A DNA stretch of 64,000 bases from Anadara kagoshimensis. Its lineage: Eukaryota; Mollusca; Bivalvia; Arcoida; Arcidae. The notes beneath the pieces were generated by a model. It ran no database searches. It was given only the letters and a program-made list of their open reading frames with translations, and was not told the DNA's origin. Of this stretch, positions 10,625-22,700 are shown in pieces. A program made the position numbers and the translations under genes. Location of the stretch: NCBI GenBank assembly GCA_021292105.1, contig CM037861.1, positions 52,230,920 through 52,294,919 of the forward strand, given 5' to 3'. How positions within the stretch are numbered: the stretch's first letter is position 1; the number at the start of each line of letters is the position of its first letter.

Positions 10625-11988
10625 AATTAAACTGGTGCTTCACATGTTGTAAATGTACCATCACACTGATAAATGACAACAAATAAATAAGTTAAACTGG
10701 TGCTTCACATGTTGTAAATGTACCATCACACTGATAAATAACAACAAATAAATAAGTTAAACTGGTGCTTCACATGTTGTAAATGTACCATCACACTGAT
10801 AAATGACAACAAATAAATAAGTTAAACTGGTGCTTCACATGTTGTAAATGTACCTTCACACTGATAAATAACAACAAATAAATAAGTTAAACTGGTGCTT
10901 CACATGTTGTAAATGTACCATCACACTGATAAATGACAACAAATAAATTAGTTAAACTGGTGCTTCACATGTTGTAAATGTACCATCACACTGATAAATA
11001 ACAACAAATAAATAAATTAAACTGGTGCTTCACATGTTGTAAATGTACCTTCACACTGATAAATAACAACAAATAAATAAGTTAAACTGGTGCTCCACAT
11101 GTTGTAAATGTACCATCACACTGATAAATGACAACAAATAAATAAGTTAAACTGGTGCTCCACATGTTGTAAATGTACCATCACACTGATAAATGACAAA
11201 TAAATAAGTTAAACTGGTGCTTCACATGTTGTAAATGTACCATCACACTGATAAATAACAACAAATAAATAAGTTAAACTGGTGCTTCACATGTTGTAAA
11301 TGTACCATCACACTGATAAATGACAACAAATAAATAAGTTAAACTGGTGCTTCACATGTTGTAAATGTACCATCACACTGATAAATGACAACAAATAAAT
11401 AAGTTAAACTGGTGCTTCACATGTTGTAAATGTACCATCACACTGATAAATGACAACAAATAAATAAGTTAAACTGGTGCTTCACATGTTGTAAATGTAC
11501 TATCACACTGATAAAAACAACAAATAAATAAGTTAAACTGGTGCTTCACATGTTGTAAATGTACCATCACACTGATAAATGACAACAAATAAATAAGTTA
11601 AACTGGTGCTTCACATGTTGTAAATGTACCATCACACTGATAAATGACAACAAATAAATAAGTTAAACTGGTGCTTCACATGTTGTAAATGTACCATCAC
11701 ACTGATAAATGACAACAAATAAATAAGTTAAACTGGTGCTTCACATGTTGTAAATGTACCATCACACTGATAAATAACAAATAAATAAGTTAAACTGGTG
11801 CTTCACATGTTGTAAATGTACCATCACACTGATAAATAACAACAAATAAATAAGTTAAACTGGTGCTTCACATGTTGTAAATGTACCATCACACTGATAA
11901 ATAACAACAAATAAATAAGTTAAACTGGTGCTCCACATGTTGTAAATGTACCATCACACTGATAAATAACAACAAATAATTAAGTTAT
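10625..11988. repeat. 65-bp minisatellite, about 21 copies
   Basis: The unit starts AACTGGTGCTTCACATGTTG and continues with TAAATGTACCATCACACTG and a TAAATRACAACAAATAAATA tail. Copies differ at few positions (GTGCTT/GTGCTC, ACCATC/ACCTTC), so the array is young or homogenised. No ORF. Confidence 0.9.
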
Positions 11989-11999
11989 CTTTGTTTGTT

Positions 12000-13411
12000 T
12001 ATTACATATATACAACAGTTTTCAATACTTTATGTACAGAACTTACATTTATAATGTATAAATTAAATTAAAACATCTACAAAATTGATATGTTTCTTCT
12101 GGACGGAAATTTGTATCAATTTATGTAATAACACACCCACACACTCTTTCTCCCTCTCTCTCAGTAACAATCTCTCTCTCTCTCTCTCAATATGTAATTT
12201 TTGTCATTTTTATAAAAAATATATGTAATAAATAACTAGAGCTGTTACAATACAAGATAAATATTCAGCAAAAACTTTCAACGACAAATTACATAATAAA
12301 TGTTCTTATTGCTGCTGGTAGTGAAACAAAAAATTAACTTGGCATAAACATTGTATTCACATACTGCCAAGCTTTACAGTATGAAGAATTAACAACAGTC
12401 TTATCATTATAAATGATACTGGAAATCTTAACTTAATACTAACAATTCTCATTAATAAATCCCAATTAACAAATATTTGAGATTACAAAGATTTTTTGGG
12501 GTTTATAATTATTTTCTGAGAAACATGAGGCTTAACATAATGTCAAAATTTTCTACCGGTAATTTGTAATTTGATGTTAAAATTTAAATATTCCTAAAAA
12601 GCATATACCCTTTACACTTGATCTTTTTTAATTACCTTTATTAAAAAAATAATAGAAAATTTAAAATCCAACTGCAAACTTTTATATAAATTTGAATCTT
12701 TAAGCTAAAACAAACACGAAGAAAATAAAATTCAGGGAAAAATTCTGATATGATGTTATCAGTTTTGAGAAATAAAAACATGCACAGGAATTAATAACGA
12801 AGTTTTTAACTAATATTAAATCAAAAACATGTAACAGTATTTTATTGATTAATTTTTAGAGATTCTTAAAAAAAAAAAAAAAAAATTACATCCATTTTTA
12901 AAAATGCTTTGATAAAAGAAATAAATGTTTTAGATTTTAGAAATGCCGGGAGAAGATTAGAAGGAGATAAAATTTCACCATATTCATATGTGAGCAGTAA
13001 ACACTGAAATATGATTTATGGATGGCCGATGGGCAATATTGTTAGAATATTATATTAGACCATGCAACAAGATTCAACATAAAAAGCACTTACAAGAATT
13101 TTAAATTAAAGCCACTCTTGGAATGATGTATGATAACGGTTGTATTAAAATGATTAAGAATTCAAGACTTCAATGTTACATGTCAAAAACAAATTAATTT
13201 TATACCAATGTCATAGCTTGGTTATTAAACGTCAGAATTAAGTCAAAAACTGCATTCTCAAAATTTAGCCTTGTTCAGTGTTCATTCTAGAAGGTATCCA
13301 TAGACCCACTGATCCCTAAATATTTGCCGAATTGCCTCATTGTTAAGGTCATAGTGATTTATATTTAACATTACATGAATGCAACATATTGATCTTATGG
13401 TGTTTTAGAAT
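12000..13411. other. AT-rich intergenic DNA downstream of IFT56
   Basis: I saw nothing recognisable beyond CT-rich and poly-A runs. IFT56 transcripts ending at exon 17C probably stop just inside its right edge. Confidence 0.5.
12130..12190. repeat. CT-rich microsatellite
   Basis: Short CT runs (CTCTTTCTCCCTCTCTCTC and a later CTCTCTCTCTCTC) in AT-rich DNA downstream of the 65-bp array. Confidence 0.8.
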
Positions 13412-13417
13412 TTTATT
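13412..13417 (-). terminator. candidate polyadenylation signal for IFT56 exon 17C
   Basis: AATAAA on the minus strand, about 220 nt after the stop codon of exon 17C. Position supports it, but the region is AT-rich. Confidence 0.35.
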
Positions 13418-13638
13418 TTTTAATTTTTTTTTTTTTGAAAATAGTCCCATCTGAAAAATCCTAGAATGCACACTGCTTGTTAAACCACATATTATACCCC
13501 CAATTACCACTTCACAAAGTTGTTATTTCATTTTCACAAAACGCTGATGATCATGAAATGTCCAGCAAGTTGCAATTAAGCTTCAATGTTTAACCATGTA
13601 TTATTATCATTATTAGTCACACAAAACGGTCCTCTAAA

Positions 13639-13753
13639 TTATGGTAAAGGAACTAAATTTTCCTTCGCCCATTTCTTCATTGTACGTGTTATGTATTCTA
13701 CTTGAGGGTTAGTTGTGTTGCGAAGCATGTTGATGACATCTCGAAGCGTGTCC
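13639..13753 (-). CDS. IFT56: IFT56 alternative last exon 17C (distal)
   Basis: The exon follows a TTGTAG acceptor and completes the split Arg. It encodes [20 protein letters not shown], then [17 protein letters not shown] and TAA. Its MKKWAKEN ending is the closest of the three to vertebrate IFT56. AATAAA on this strand lies at 13,412-13,417. It lies 8.7 kb from exon 16, and using it requires skipping both 17A and 17B. Confidence 0.92.
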
Positions 13754-16700
13754 CTACAATTATTAAAACAACAAATCAATAATCTCATGCAATAAAAAAC
13801 CCAAAAAACATGCACAAACAAATGTTAAACGAAGCTACAATTAATAATTACATTGCCATACAGTGAAACCACACTAAAACAAGCACCAGATAATAAACAG
13901 ATGATTTTATTTTTAGCTTAGATTTCTTAAGAATATCTTTTATCAATTTTGAAGAAAAAAAGAAAACGAAGTGAAACTGAAACTGATAATATATTTTGTC
14001 TATTTTAGAGAGGTTTCACAGTATAAATAACACATCTTATGTAAGTTGCTTTCAAAATTGCATGAAATAGCTCAATAAATTTTCTCTGCATATCCAAAGA
14101 GAGAGAACACTGCTGCATTCAAAAACACTGAAATTCATGAAAAGCTCATATTGCTTCATGCACACGCAGATGAGCTAAACATTATCTGATTTATAATTAT
14201 TATAGATTTATATAATCAATATTCCCCATCCCAAAAATTGACATTTAACTACCAATTTCAGCCTTTGTTGAAATTGATAATCGTTCCATTTTCATTAATG
14301 ATGTTAATAATACATTATATTTTACTGAAATCAACAATCCATAAAATCTATTAGAGTCAAAGACACAACCACAATAAACCATACAATAACACTAGTTAAA
14401 CTAGAAAAACTGTGAGCCACAAGCTCACAAAAAATACCCCCCCTGCTCCCAAAAATCCATTGGATAAAATTTTTAAATAGGAGGTGCACATCTACATTAT
14501 ATCACAAAGATTGTGTGAAAGTTTCATGAAAATCCATTGAAGGGTTTAGGAGGAGTTGCGGATAAGAGATAGGTACCCTAAGGAGTAATGGAAGGACGGA
14601 AGGACAAATGGACAGACACCCCTATCACTATATACCCCCCACTTTTTAAGCGCAGGGTATAAAAAACATATACATAATAATATACTGGGGTAAATTTCTA
14701 ATTTTTCAACAGTGTGTGTGTGTGTATCTGAACCAAAAATTCTTTTATAATGAAGCAATACCAGCCATCAATTACTGTATAAATTTTTAATTTAGAATAT
14801 TTTTATTTTCTGGATTCACAAGTACATACAGAATATTGTGAGCATGGAGTACTTGCAAAAAAAAAGTGATGTACAGTTAAAACGTGTAAATATGAATACC
14901 CATCCTATATGGTTACCACCTTTATAATATGACCGAGTGTTCAGAGTCTGTATACAGGGTAGTAATTCTACTAGAGGGTAGTGCACTGGGAACATTGTAT
15001 GGTAAAGCTGACCTCATTACAAGGGTATTAATTTCTATAAAACAGCCACTTTAGAACTAAAGGTGGATGAAAGTAGCTAAAAAATTGCAGCATGATCATA
15101 GATTCAAATGGATCCCTGAAATCTTTATGCAAACAGGGAAGTGTGGTGCCACTTTTTTTTAAAATTTTTCATCTATCTACAGGGTATTTTTTTCTCATGG
15201 GGGGGGGGGATGTTACATGTATTTTAAAAATAAAAAAATGTTTGAACTATGTTCAAAGTGTTAAATATCACATACTAGTATACTCATCTATTTCTTTTTT
15301 ATTTTATATTTTACTGATTTCATATTAATGAACATGATAAAATTTAAAACAATAAAATGCATTAATAGATAAATTCAAAATAAAGAATTCAATCAAGACG
15401 ACAAACAATACATTATACTATTTATTTTAACATAATTGTTTCCAAATATACCACATTCAGTCATTAGACTTTAAAACAAATTCATGCATGTCCTGCAAAT
15501 ATGGCAATTAGTAAACCTAATTGGGAAAAAACACCAAAAAGATGATGGTGAGAATGCCAAAGAATGCACTGCAAATAAATGCAATAATTTCTATAAGCTT
15601 TCTCCACAAGTAAACTTCACGATGACAAGGGCATTGAGTTATCCTTTGCCCATTTCTTCATTGAACGAACTACATATTCTACTTGGGCATTGCTTGAATT
15701 ACGAAGCATGTTGATGATATCCCGAAGTGAATCCCTAAAAATATTAAAACAACACTACTTCATGCAAGATATTAAAATTTTAATTCATAAATCTCCACTG
15801 TTAATATGAATATTTACCTGGACTTAAGTAATAATAACTAGAGCCTACTAAAATTTCATGACAATAACCTATAAATAACTAAATTAGTTTTATTTTAATT
15901 ATTTCTACACATAGATGTTGTGTGAGTATCTGGTATACTAACTAACTACATGTAAATAAGGTAGATCTGTCAAGAGGAAAACCATAGCTCACCTTTACAT
16001 GCAGATCACCAAATTACAGTCAAACCTGCCTTTAACCTCACCTTTATGTAACGACCACCTGTTGCAGTCAGTAAACAGCTCATTAGAGCTTATGTTAATT
16101 ATTTATATATGCTCTACTTTAAATAAAGCTTTTTGTGTCTTTGTTTGCTCATAAAGGCCAGTAAAATTTCATCCCAATTCCTCTTTGTTTATGTTATTTA
16201 AACCTGTATGTAAGAGCCACCTGCTCATAAAGGGTACTTTTACTGGTTCCATTGAGTGACCTTTATAGACAGGCTTAACTGTAAATTCCATGAAATGCTT
16301 TTATCAAAAACTTCAGTATTAGTCACCAATTTGACTGACAGACACTTGTGCCAGAGGGATGTCAAAAATTCAGTGCCCTTTTTAAACAACATGAGCATCC
16401 AGACGCCTTTTGAAATCCTGGCTGGAACACTGATAATTTTCTCTCTACTTTGTAAATGTGAGCTAAATGTTAATTACTAAATATTTCTAAAATTTTACAA
16501 GCTCTAATTATTATAATCTAAAAAGCAGGCATGATGATGTTACAAGTTTTGTTAAAATACATTAAATGCAAAACTCTTATCAAGCAGTTTAAAATAATCC
16601 TTACTAGTTTCAATAATGTTTCATAGAAAACCTGAGCAATGCAAGGCATCTTTAGTTATATGATAATATTAAGGTATTAATTATAAATTCATAATTATTT

Positions 16701-19700
16701 GTTTAAAAAATTTCTTAACGGAGAATGAATTTCATAATAATGTGATTTATAAAATAAAGTACAACATTTAAAACATAGGGAATTTAGCACATGTTTAAAT
16801 TAAAGTTTTTGCGTATTTCTGCATGTGCTCCTTTTAAAAAATATAACTAAAAGTTCAAATTGAATCTAATGAGAGTGATTAGATTTTAACTGAAATTTAA
16901 TCAATAAAATGCAGCAATTATTTAAATCATCAAAGAGATTCAAAAATAGCATTGTGTTTATGATGGAACTATGGTCAATACACTGATTGATAATATCAAA
17001 TAGACAGACACTAAGCCTGCAAAAACTGAGCTGGATTTATTATTGTGACTTGACCTACAGTAATAAAGTCAAAGCATAATGTTGAAGGTACCAGGTTTTC
17101 TGTTTAAATTTTAACCAAGTTTCACCATTAGACCCATAACATTTTACACTATGTGTTTTAGTAAAGGTACAATTAAAGCTATTTCTGAATCTTAACACTG
17201 GCCAAAACTAATATCCAATATGTTTATTCAATCTGAGTCAGGATTTTTGTGTGCTTCCACTTTTATTGATTGATTGATTGATTGATTGATGAATGAGTCA
17301 AGAATTATTTAAATGATTTTTTTATCACAAATATTAGTAAAAATTAAAATCACAAAAAATTTCTTAACTTGTATGATTGACTTAACTATTACGATTATGC
17401 TTTTGTAAACCAGAATACAGCTAGCTCCCATTTAACAGATTTTAGAAAGAATAATAAATGTCAAATTAGTAGGGTTATTACTGACAATGGTAATAATGTT
17501 TGATAATGTGTTAGAGACAGATTTAAATAGAGACATACATGGGACCAAAACAGAAACGTCAAATGTGAAAACTGACAGAGAAACATGGTTCTAAACTGAA
17601 ACATCAAAAGTGAGAAGTGACAAAGAAACAAGAGACCAGAACAGAAACATCAGTGGTGATAACTGAAATTGAAACATTGTTCCAAAACAGAAACATCAGG
17701 GGTGAGAACTGACACTGAAACATTGGTCCAAAACAGAATCATCAGGGGTAAGAACTTAAACTGAAACATGGGTCCAAAACAGAAACATCAGGGGTGAGAA
17801 CTGAAACTGAAACATTGGTCCAAAACAGAAATATAAGGGGTGAGAACTGAAACTGAAACATGGGTCCAAAACAGAAACATCAGGGTGAGAACTGAAACTG
17901 AAACATGGGTCAAAACAGAAACATCAGGGTCAGGGATGAGAACTGTAACTGAAACATGGGTCCAAAACAGAAACATCAGGGGTGAGAACTGACACTGAAA
18001 CATGGGTCAAAACAGAAACATCAGGGGCGAGAACTGACACTAAACATGGGTCAAAACAGAAATATCAGGGATGAGAACTGAAACTGAAACATGGGTCAAA
18101 ACAGAAACATCAGGGGCGAGAACTGACACTGAAACATGGGTCAAAACAGAAACATCAGGGGCAAGAACTGACACTGAAACATGGGTCAAAACAGAAACAT
18201 CAGGAATGAGAACTAAAACTGAAACATGGGTCCAAAACAGAAACATCAGGGGTGAGAACTGAAACTGAAACATTGGTCCAAAGTAAAAACATCAGGGGTG
18301 AGAACTGAAACTGAAACATGGGTCAAAACAGAAACATCAGGGGCGAGAACTGACACTGAAACATGGGTCAAAACAGAAACATCAGGGGCAAGAACTGACA
18401 CTGAAACATGGGTCAAAACAGAAACATCAGGGATGAAATCTGAAACTGAAACATGGGTCCAAAACAGAAACATCAGGGGTGAGAACTGAAACTGAAACAT
18501 TGGTCCAAAACAGAAACATCAGTGGTGATAACTGAAATTGAAACATTGGTCCAAAACAGAAACATCAGGGGTGAGAACTGAAACTAAAACATGGGTCCAA
18601 AACAGAAACATCAGGGGCGAGAACTGACACTGAAACATGGGTCAAAACAGAAACATCAGGGATGAGAACTGAAACTGAAACATGGGTCCAAAACAGAAAC
18701 ATCAGGGCGAGAACTGACACTGAAACATGGGTCAAAACAGAAACATCAGGGGCGAGAACTGACACTGAAACATGGGTCAAAACAGAAACATCAGAACTGA
18801 AACATGGGTCCAAAACAGAACCTTCAGGGGTGAGAACTGAAACTGAAACATTGGTCCAAAGTAGAAACATCAGGGGTGAGAACTGAAACTGAAACATTGG
18901 TCAAAACAGAAACATCAGGGGTGAGAACTGACAAGAGAAACATTGGTCCAAAAGTAAAAATTGAGTTAAAAACAGTTGGCGACAATCCTGAAATTCATCA
19001 TAAATATGCCAAGATAAAACATATGAAAGACAATCCCCAAAACCATGAAAAACACTGATTATAAAACTCCAGAGGAAGAAATTACAAAATGGGGTGTAAC
19101 AAGTCTAGTGTATTCATCATCAGCCTTTAACAAGATTTATATCATGTCTTTTTTCCAAACTAGACTGGGTAATAACAATTATTTCTAGTAATGATTAAGG
19201 AAGATAGAACTTGATAAATTTCATGTTTGTTTACAAATGTTACGGTAAATAGCTAAATTATTATAGCTGGTATCCAAAAAAGACGTAAATAAAATAAGAA
19301 ACATCAACGTAAAAAGACACGTCATCCAGTACAGAAAGCAACGATACATCATCTTCTATCAAAGCAAATTGACAGACTTAGAAACAAATGAAGCATTTTT
19401 GTATCTTGTAACATGAAAAGTTGATTCCATGGTTAAATGAAGGCAATTTCTATTTTCAAGAAAAATGTTCCGCAATAGACTCCTCAAATTTTGACTTCAG
19501 ATATATCATCAAAGATGCTTAATATTTAACAAGGTGAATAGATCCAAAGGTATAGATTACAAATTAAAATAATTTGTCTTCTGTAAGGAAACTTATTGAT
19601 GACTTTAAATATAAAATAACTCAGAATGCATCATTATACTTCACATCAACATCTTGTTTTCCATCATTAATACTTCAGAATAACATAACATAGAGATGTC

Positions 19701-22700
19701 AGATGAATGAATTAAAAAGGGGAATAAGGTTTAACAGTCAAGACAAAGATGATGTCACTGAATTGTTAGTAAAGCAATGATGCATTGATCACCTACACAT
19801 CTTGTCCATATAAAAAATATAACATTAACAATGACACTGGTGCCAACAATGAAACTGACATTGATGTCAACACTGAAGTTGACATTGATACAGAAATGAT
19901 GATGATAATGATGATGATGACACTTATGCACTTATGCTGACACTGATACAAGTACCAATGTCAACAATGGTGCTGACACTAGACATTGGTGCTGACATTG
20001 ATGCTGACACTGAAGTCGAGACTTGTACAGGCACTGGTGCTTACAATAGAAGACACTGATACAAAACCTGATGCTGACTCTCATACAGACACTGACATCA
20101 ACAATTATGCTGACACTGATACAAACCTGATGCTGACACTGATGTTAACACTGAGGGTGACACTTATACTGATACTGGTCAACAATAAAACTGACACTGA
20201 TGTTAACACTAATATTAACATTGATGTAGACATAGATTCTAGTATAGATGCCAATACTGATGTCACACTGATAATGACACTGATACTTGCAATGGTGCCG
20301 ACAATGAACACTGAAAATGACATTGATGCAGACAATAATATCAACATTGATGCTGATATGGATGCCAACACTGATAGTGGCACTGATGCTGACACTAATC
20401 TCAAGAGTATGACAAATATAAGCTCTAAATTATTTTGTTAAAGCAAGGCAGATAATAAGCAGTTATCAATACCCTTACACTGAAATGAACATGATATGGT
20501 TGTTAATAAATTTTCCTTTGATCATTAATCATAATTTCTAATTATTCATGGCCACTGAATTGTTTACTGGAAGCAAACACTACAAGCATATCATTATGGC
20601 TATAACGCCTTAATTAGTAAGGCACCAATATCTATGATATAAATGAGATATTATGGAAAAGATGAAATGAAATTTTTTATAGACATTGGACAATAACACA
20701 CTAATTAAAATTGTCTACCAGTTTATCAGTTCAATATAAAAATAAACAGAAATAGTAACAAAGTCTGTGAATCATTACAGAAACTACAGTAGAGCCTGTC
20801 TAGACCAAACTCCTACTGTACAAATTGGACAGGTTTTTTTTGGTTTACTATCACAGGCAAACAAAACTGACCTATCCACTTGACCTTTAATTAAAATATT
20901 TATTTTATAAATTCAACACATAATGAGGTATACAATGAAATTGCATATCGCTGATCACGTGAAGGTCACTGCATATCCTGGTTTTGAAGACGAAGGTCAT
21001 ATTTCATATTGTTTTATAACTTCGTGTTTTTGCATCGTTATAAGGAATTTTTTGTAACCATCTCCAGCATGGTGAATTTATTTACCCTCTCACTCAGCAA
21101 ATGGAAATTATTGGATAGTACATTAATGTACACTGTACAGTCAGTTTGCAATATTTTGGCAGAGTGTTTATAAATATTGAAGTAACGTAAATAGGGATCA
21201 TAAGGGTGTCTTTGTCAATTGAACGTATAAAGGCCTGAATACGTATTTCACAACACTGTATTAATACCTATTTGTGTAGATTGGACTCGCCCATGTTTAT
21301 AAACACTGCAAATTTATCGCAGATGGCCCATACAAGGAACACAAGTGATTATTTTGTCTACATAATGGAGAAAGCACTATTTTATCATGTGTACTGTACA
21401 TGTATTGACTGCAATCCTAACACTACCCATATATAATGGTGGGTCCTTTTATGTGATAATCTTAATAAAAGGTCAAGCGGACAGGTCAATAACATTTTTT
21501 TCTATACCAACAATATTATTGGTATTAAAAAATAAAACAAGATTGATTAAGTTAGAAATGATCCACTATATATGTCAATATAATCAAATAACATATTCTT
21601 AATGCATTGTATACATATATATATTAAAAGTTGTCAGGACATCTGAACTTTAGGATCACGACCAAACTTTTTCATGGTTCGTATTATTGTTTCAACTTGT
21701 GGATTACTTGTATTGCGCATCAACTGCACAACTTCTTTAAGCTTGTCTCTGTTTAAAACAAAACAATTCAATTAGCTTTTTTTTGTTCCAATCTTTTCTC
21801 TAAAATATATATACCTACCTATCCCCAATAATATAGAACAAGTTTTAACTGAATTGGATACCATTTCAATAGTGTCCCCCAAATAAACTCAAACTGGGAT
21901 AACCATATTTTCCCAACCATGTGCACCACCAAAATACTAATAGCCAATGGCACATCTACTCCACCCAAATATTCATCATAATTATATATATCATAAACAT
22001 TTATTCATAAAGACTTTGTAAAAAAATTGAGAACAGTCGCAGAAGAAATGGAGTATACATTATATGTTTTACCAACTTTGCTTACGGACTTAAGAAGTAA
22101 AACAAGTTTTACAAATTTGATTTTAGTTCTTCATTTATTTTAACTTAACTATACAATCACAAAAGTGAACTTAAAATTGTTTTCCTTCTTCACAATCATA
22201 CCAACGGGAAAAACCTAAACTGAAATAAACATTAAAATACCTGCCCTGAGTTGCAAAACAAACCTAGACAATGAGGCTTGTTGCTGTACAACATTTGTGC
22301 AGAACAATTATGGCCATTGTGCATGGTATCATATCAGTTCCAATTATAATCACATTTTCCCCATGTTTCTTTGAATTTAGGGGGTAAATGTCTTCCAAAA
22401 TGTCCAGCAAAAAGGGGTGTCAATCTTCTAAAACATTTGTTTTATGATGTGATACTGAGATTTAAATCTTAAACAATTAAACACATACTAACCTTGGTTC
22501 ATGTCCTGCTATGATCATCTGAAATACACCAACACATGCTCCACGTTTGCCTTCCCAGTACTCTGGATTGGGGTCCAGTCTTTCGAGCACATCAAATGCT
22601 TTAGCAGCATAATAGAATTGACCCATCTGTAACAAGTTCAAAATAACCAGACTTCTCAATAACTAGAAAAAGCTCTTCATGAAAAATGGTAATTTTAAAT

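Noticed and set aside
10625..11988. Regular repeats resembling a CRISPR array
   Set aside because: The repeats are directly tandem with no unique spacers, and the window is clearly animal DNA.
13540..13565. CTGATGATCATGAAAT as a hammerhead core
   Set aside because: The interval between the two core words cannot form stem II, and no flanking stem I is present.
17788..19058. Series of 60-110 codon ORFs on both strands
   Set aside because: They arise from the 45/46-bp minisatellite, whose unit happens to lack stops; start codons recur once per unit.
19986..20441. 151-codon ORF, the longest in the window
   Set aside because: It runs through the degenerate hexamer repeat, changes composition as the repeat shifts frame, and has an overlapping antisense ORF of the same origin.
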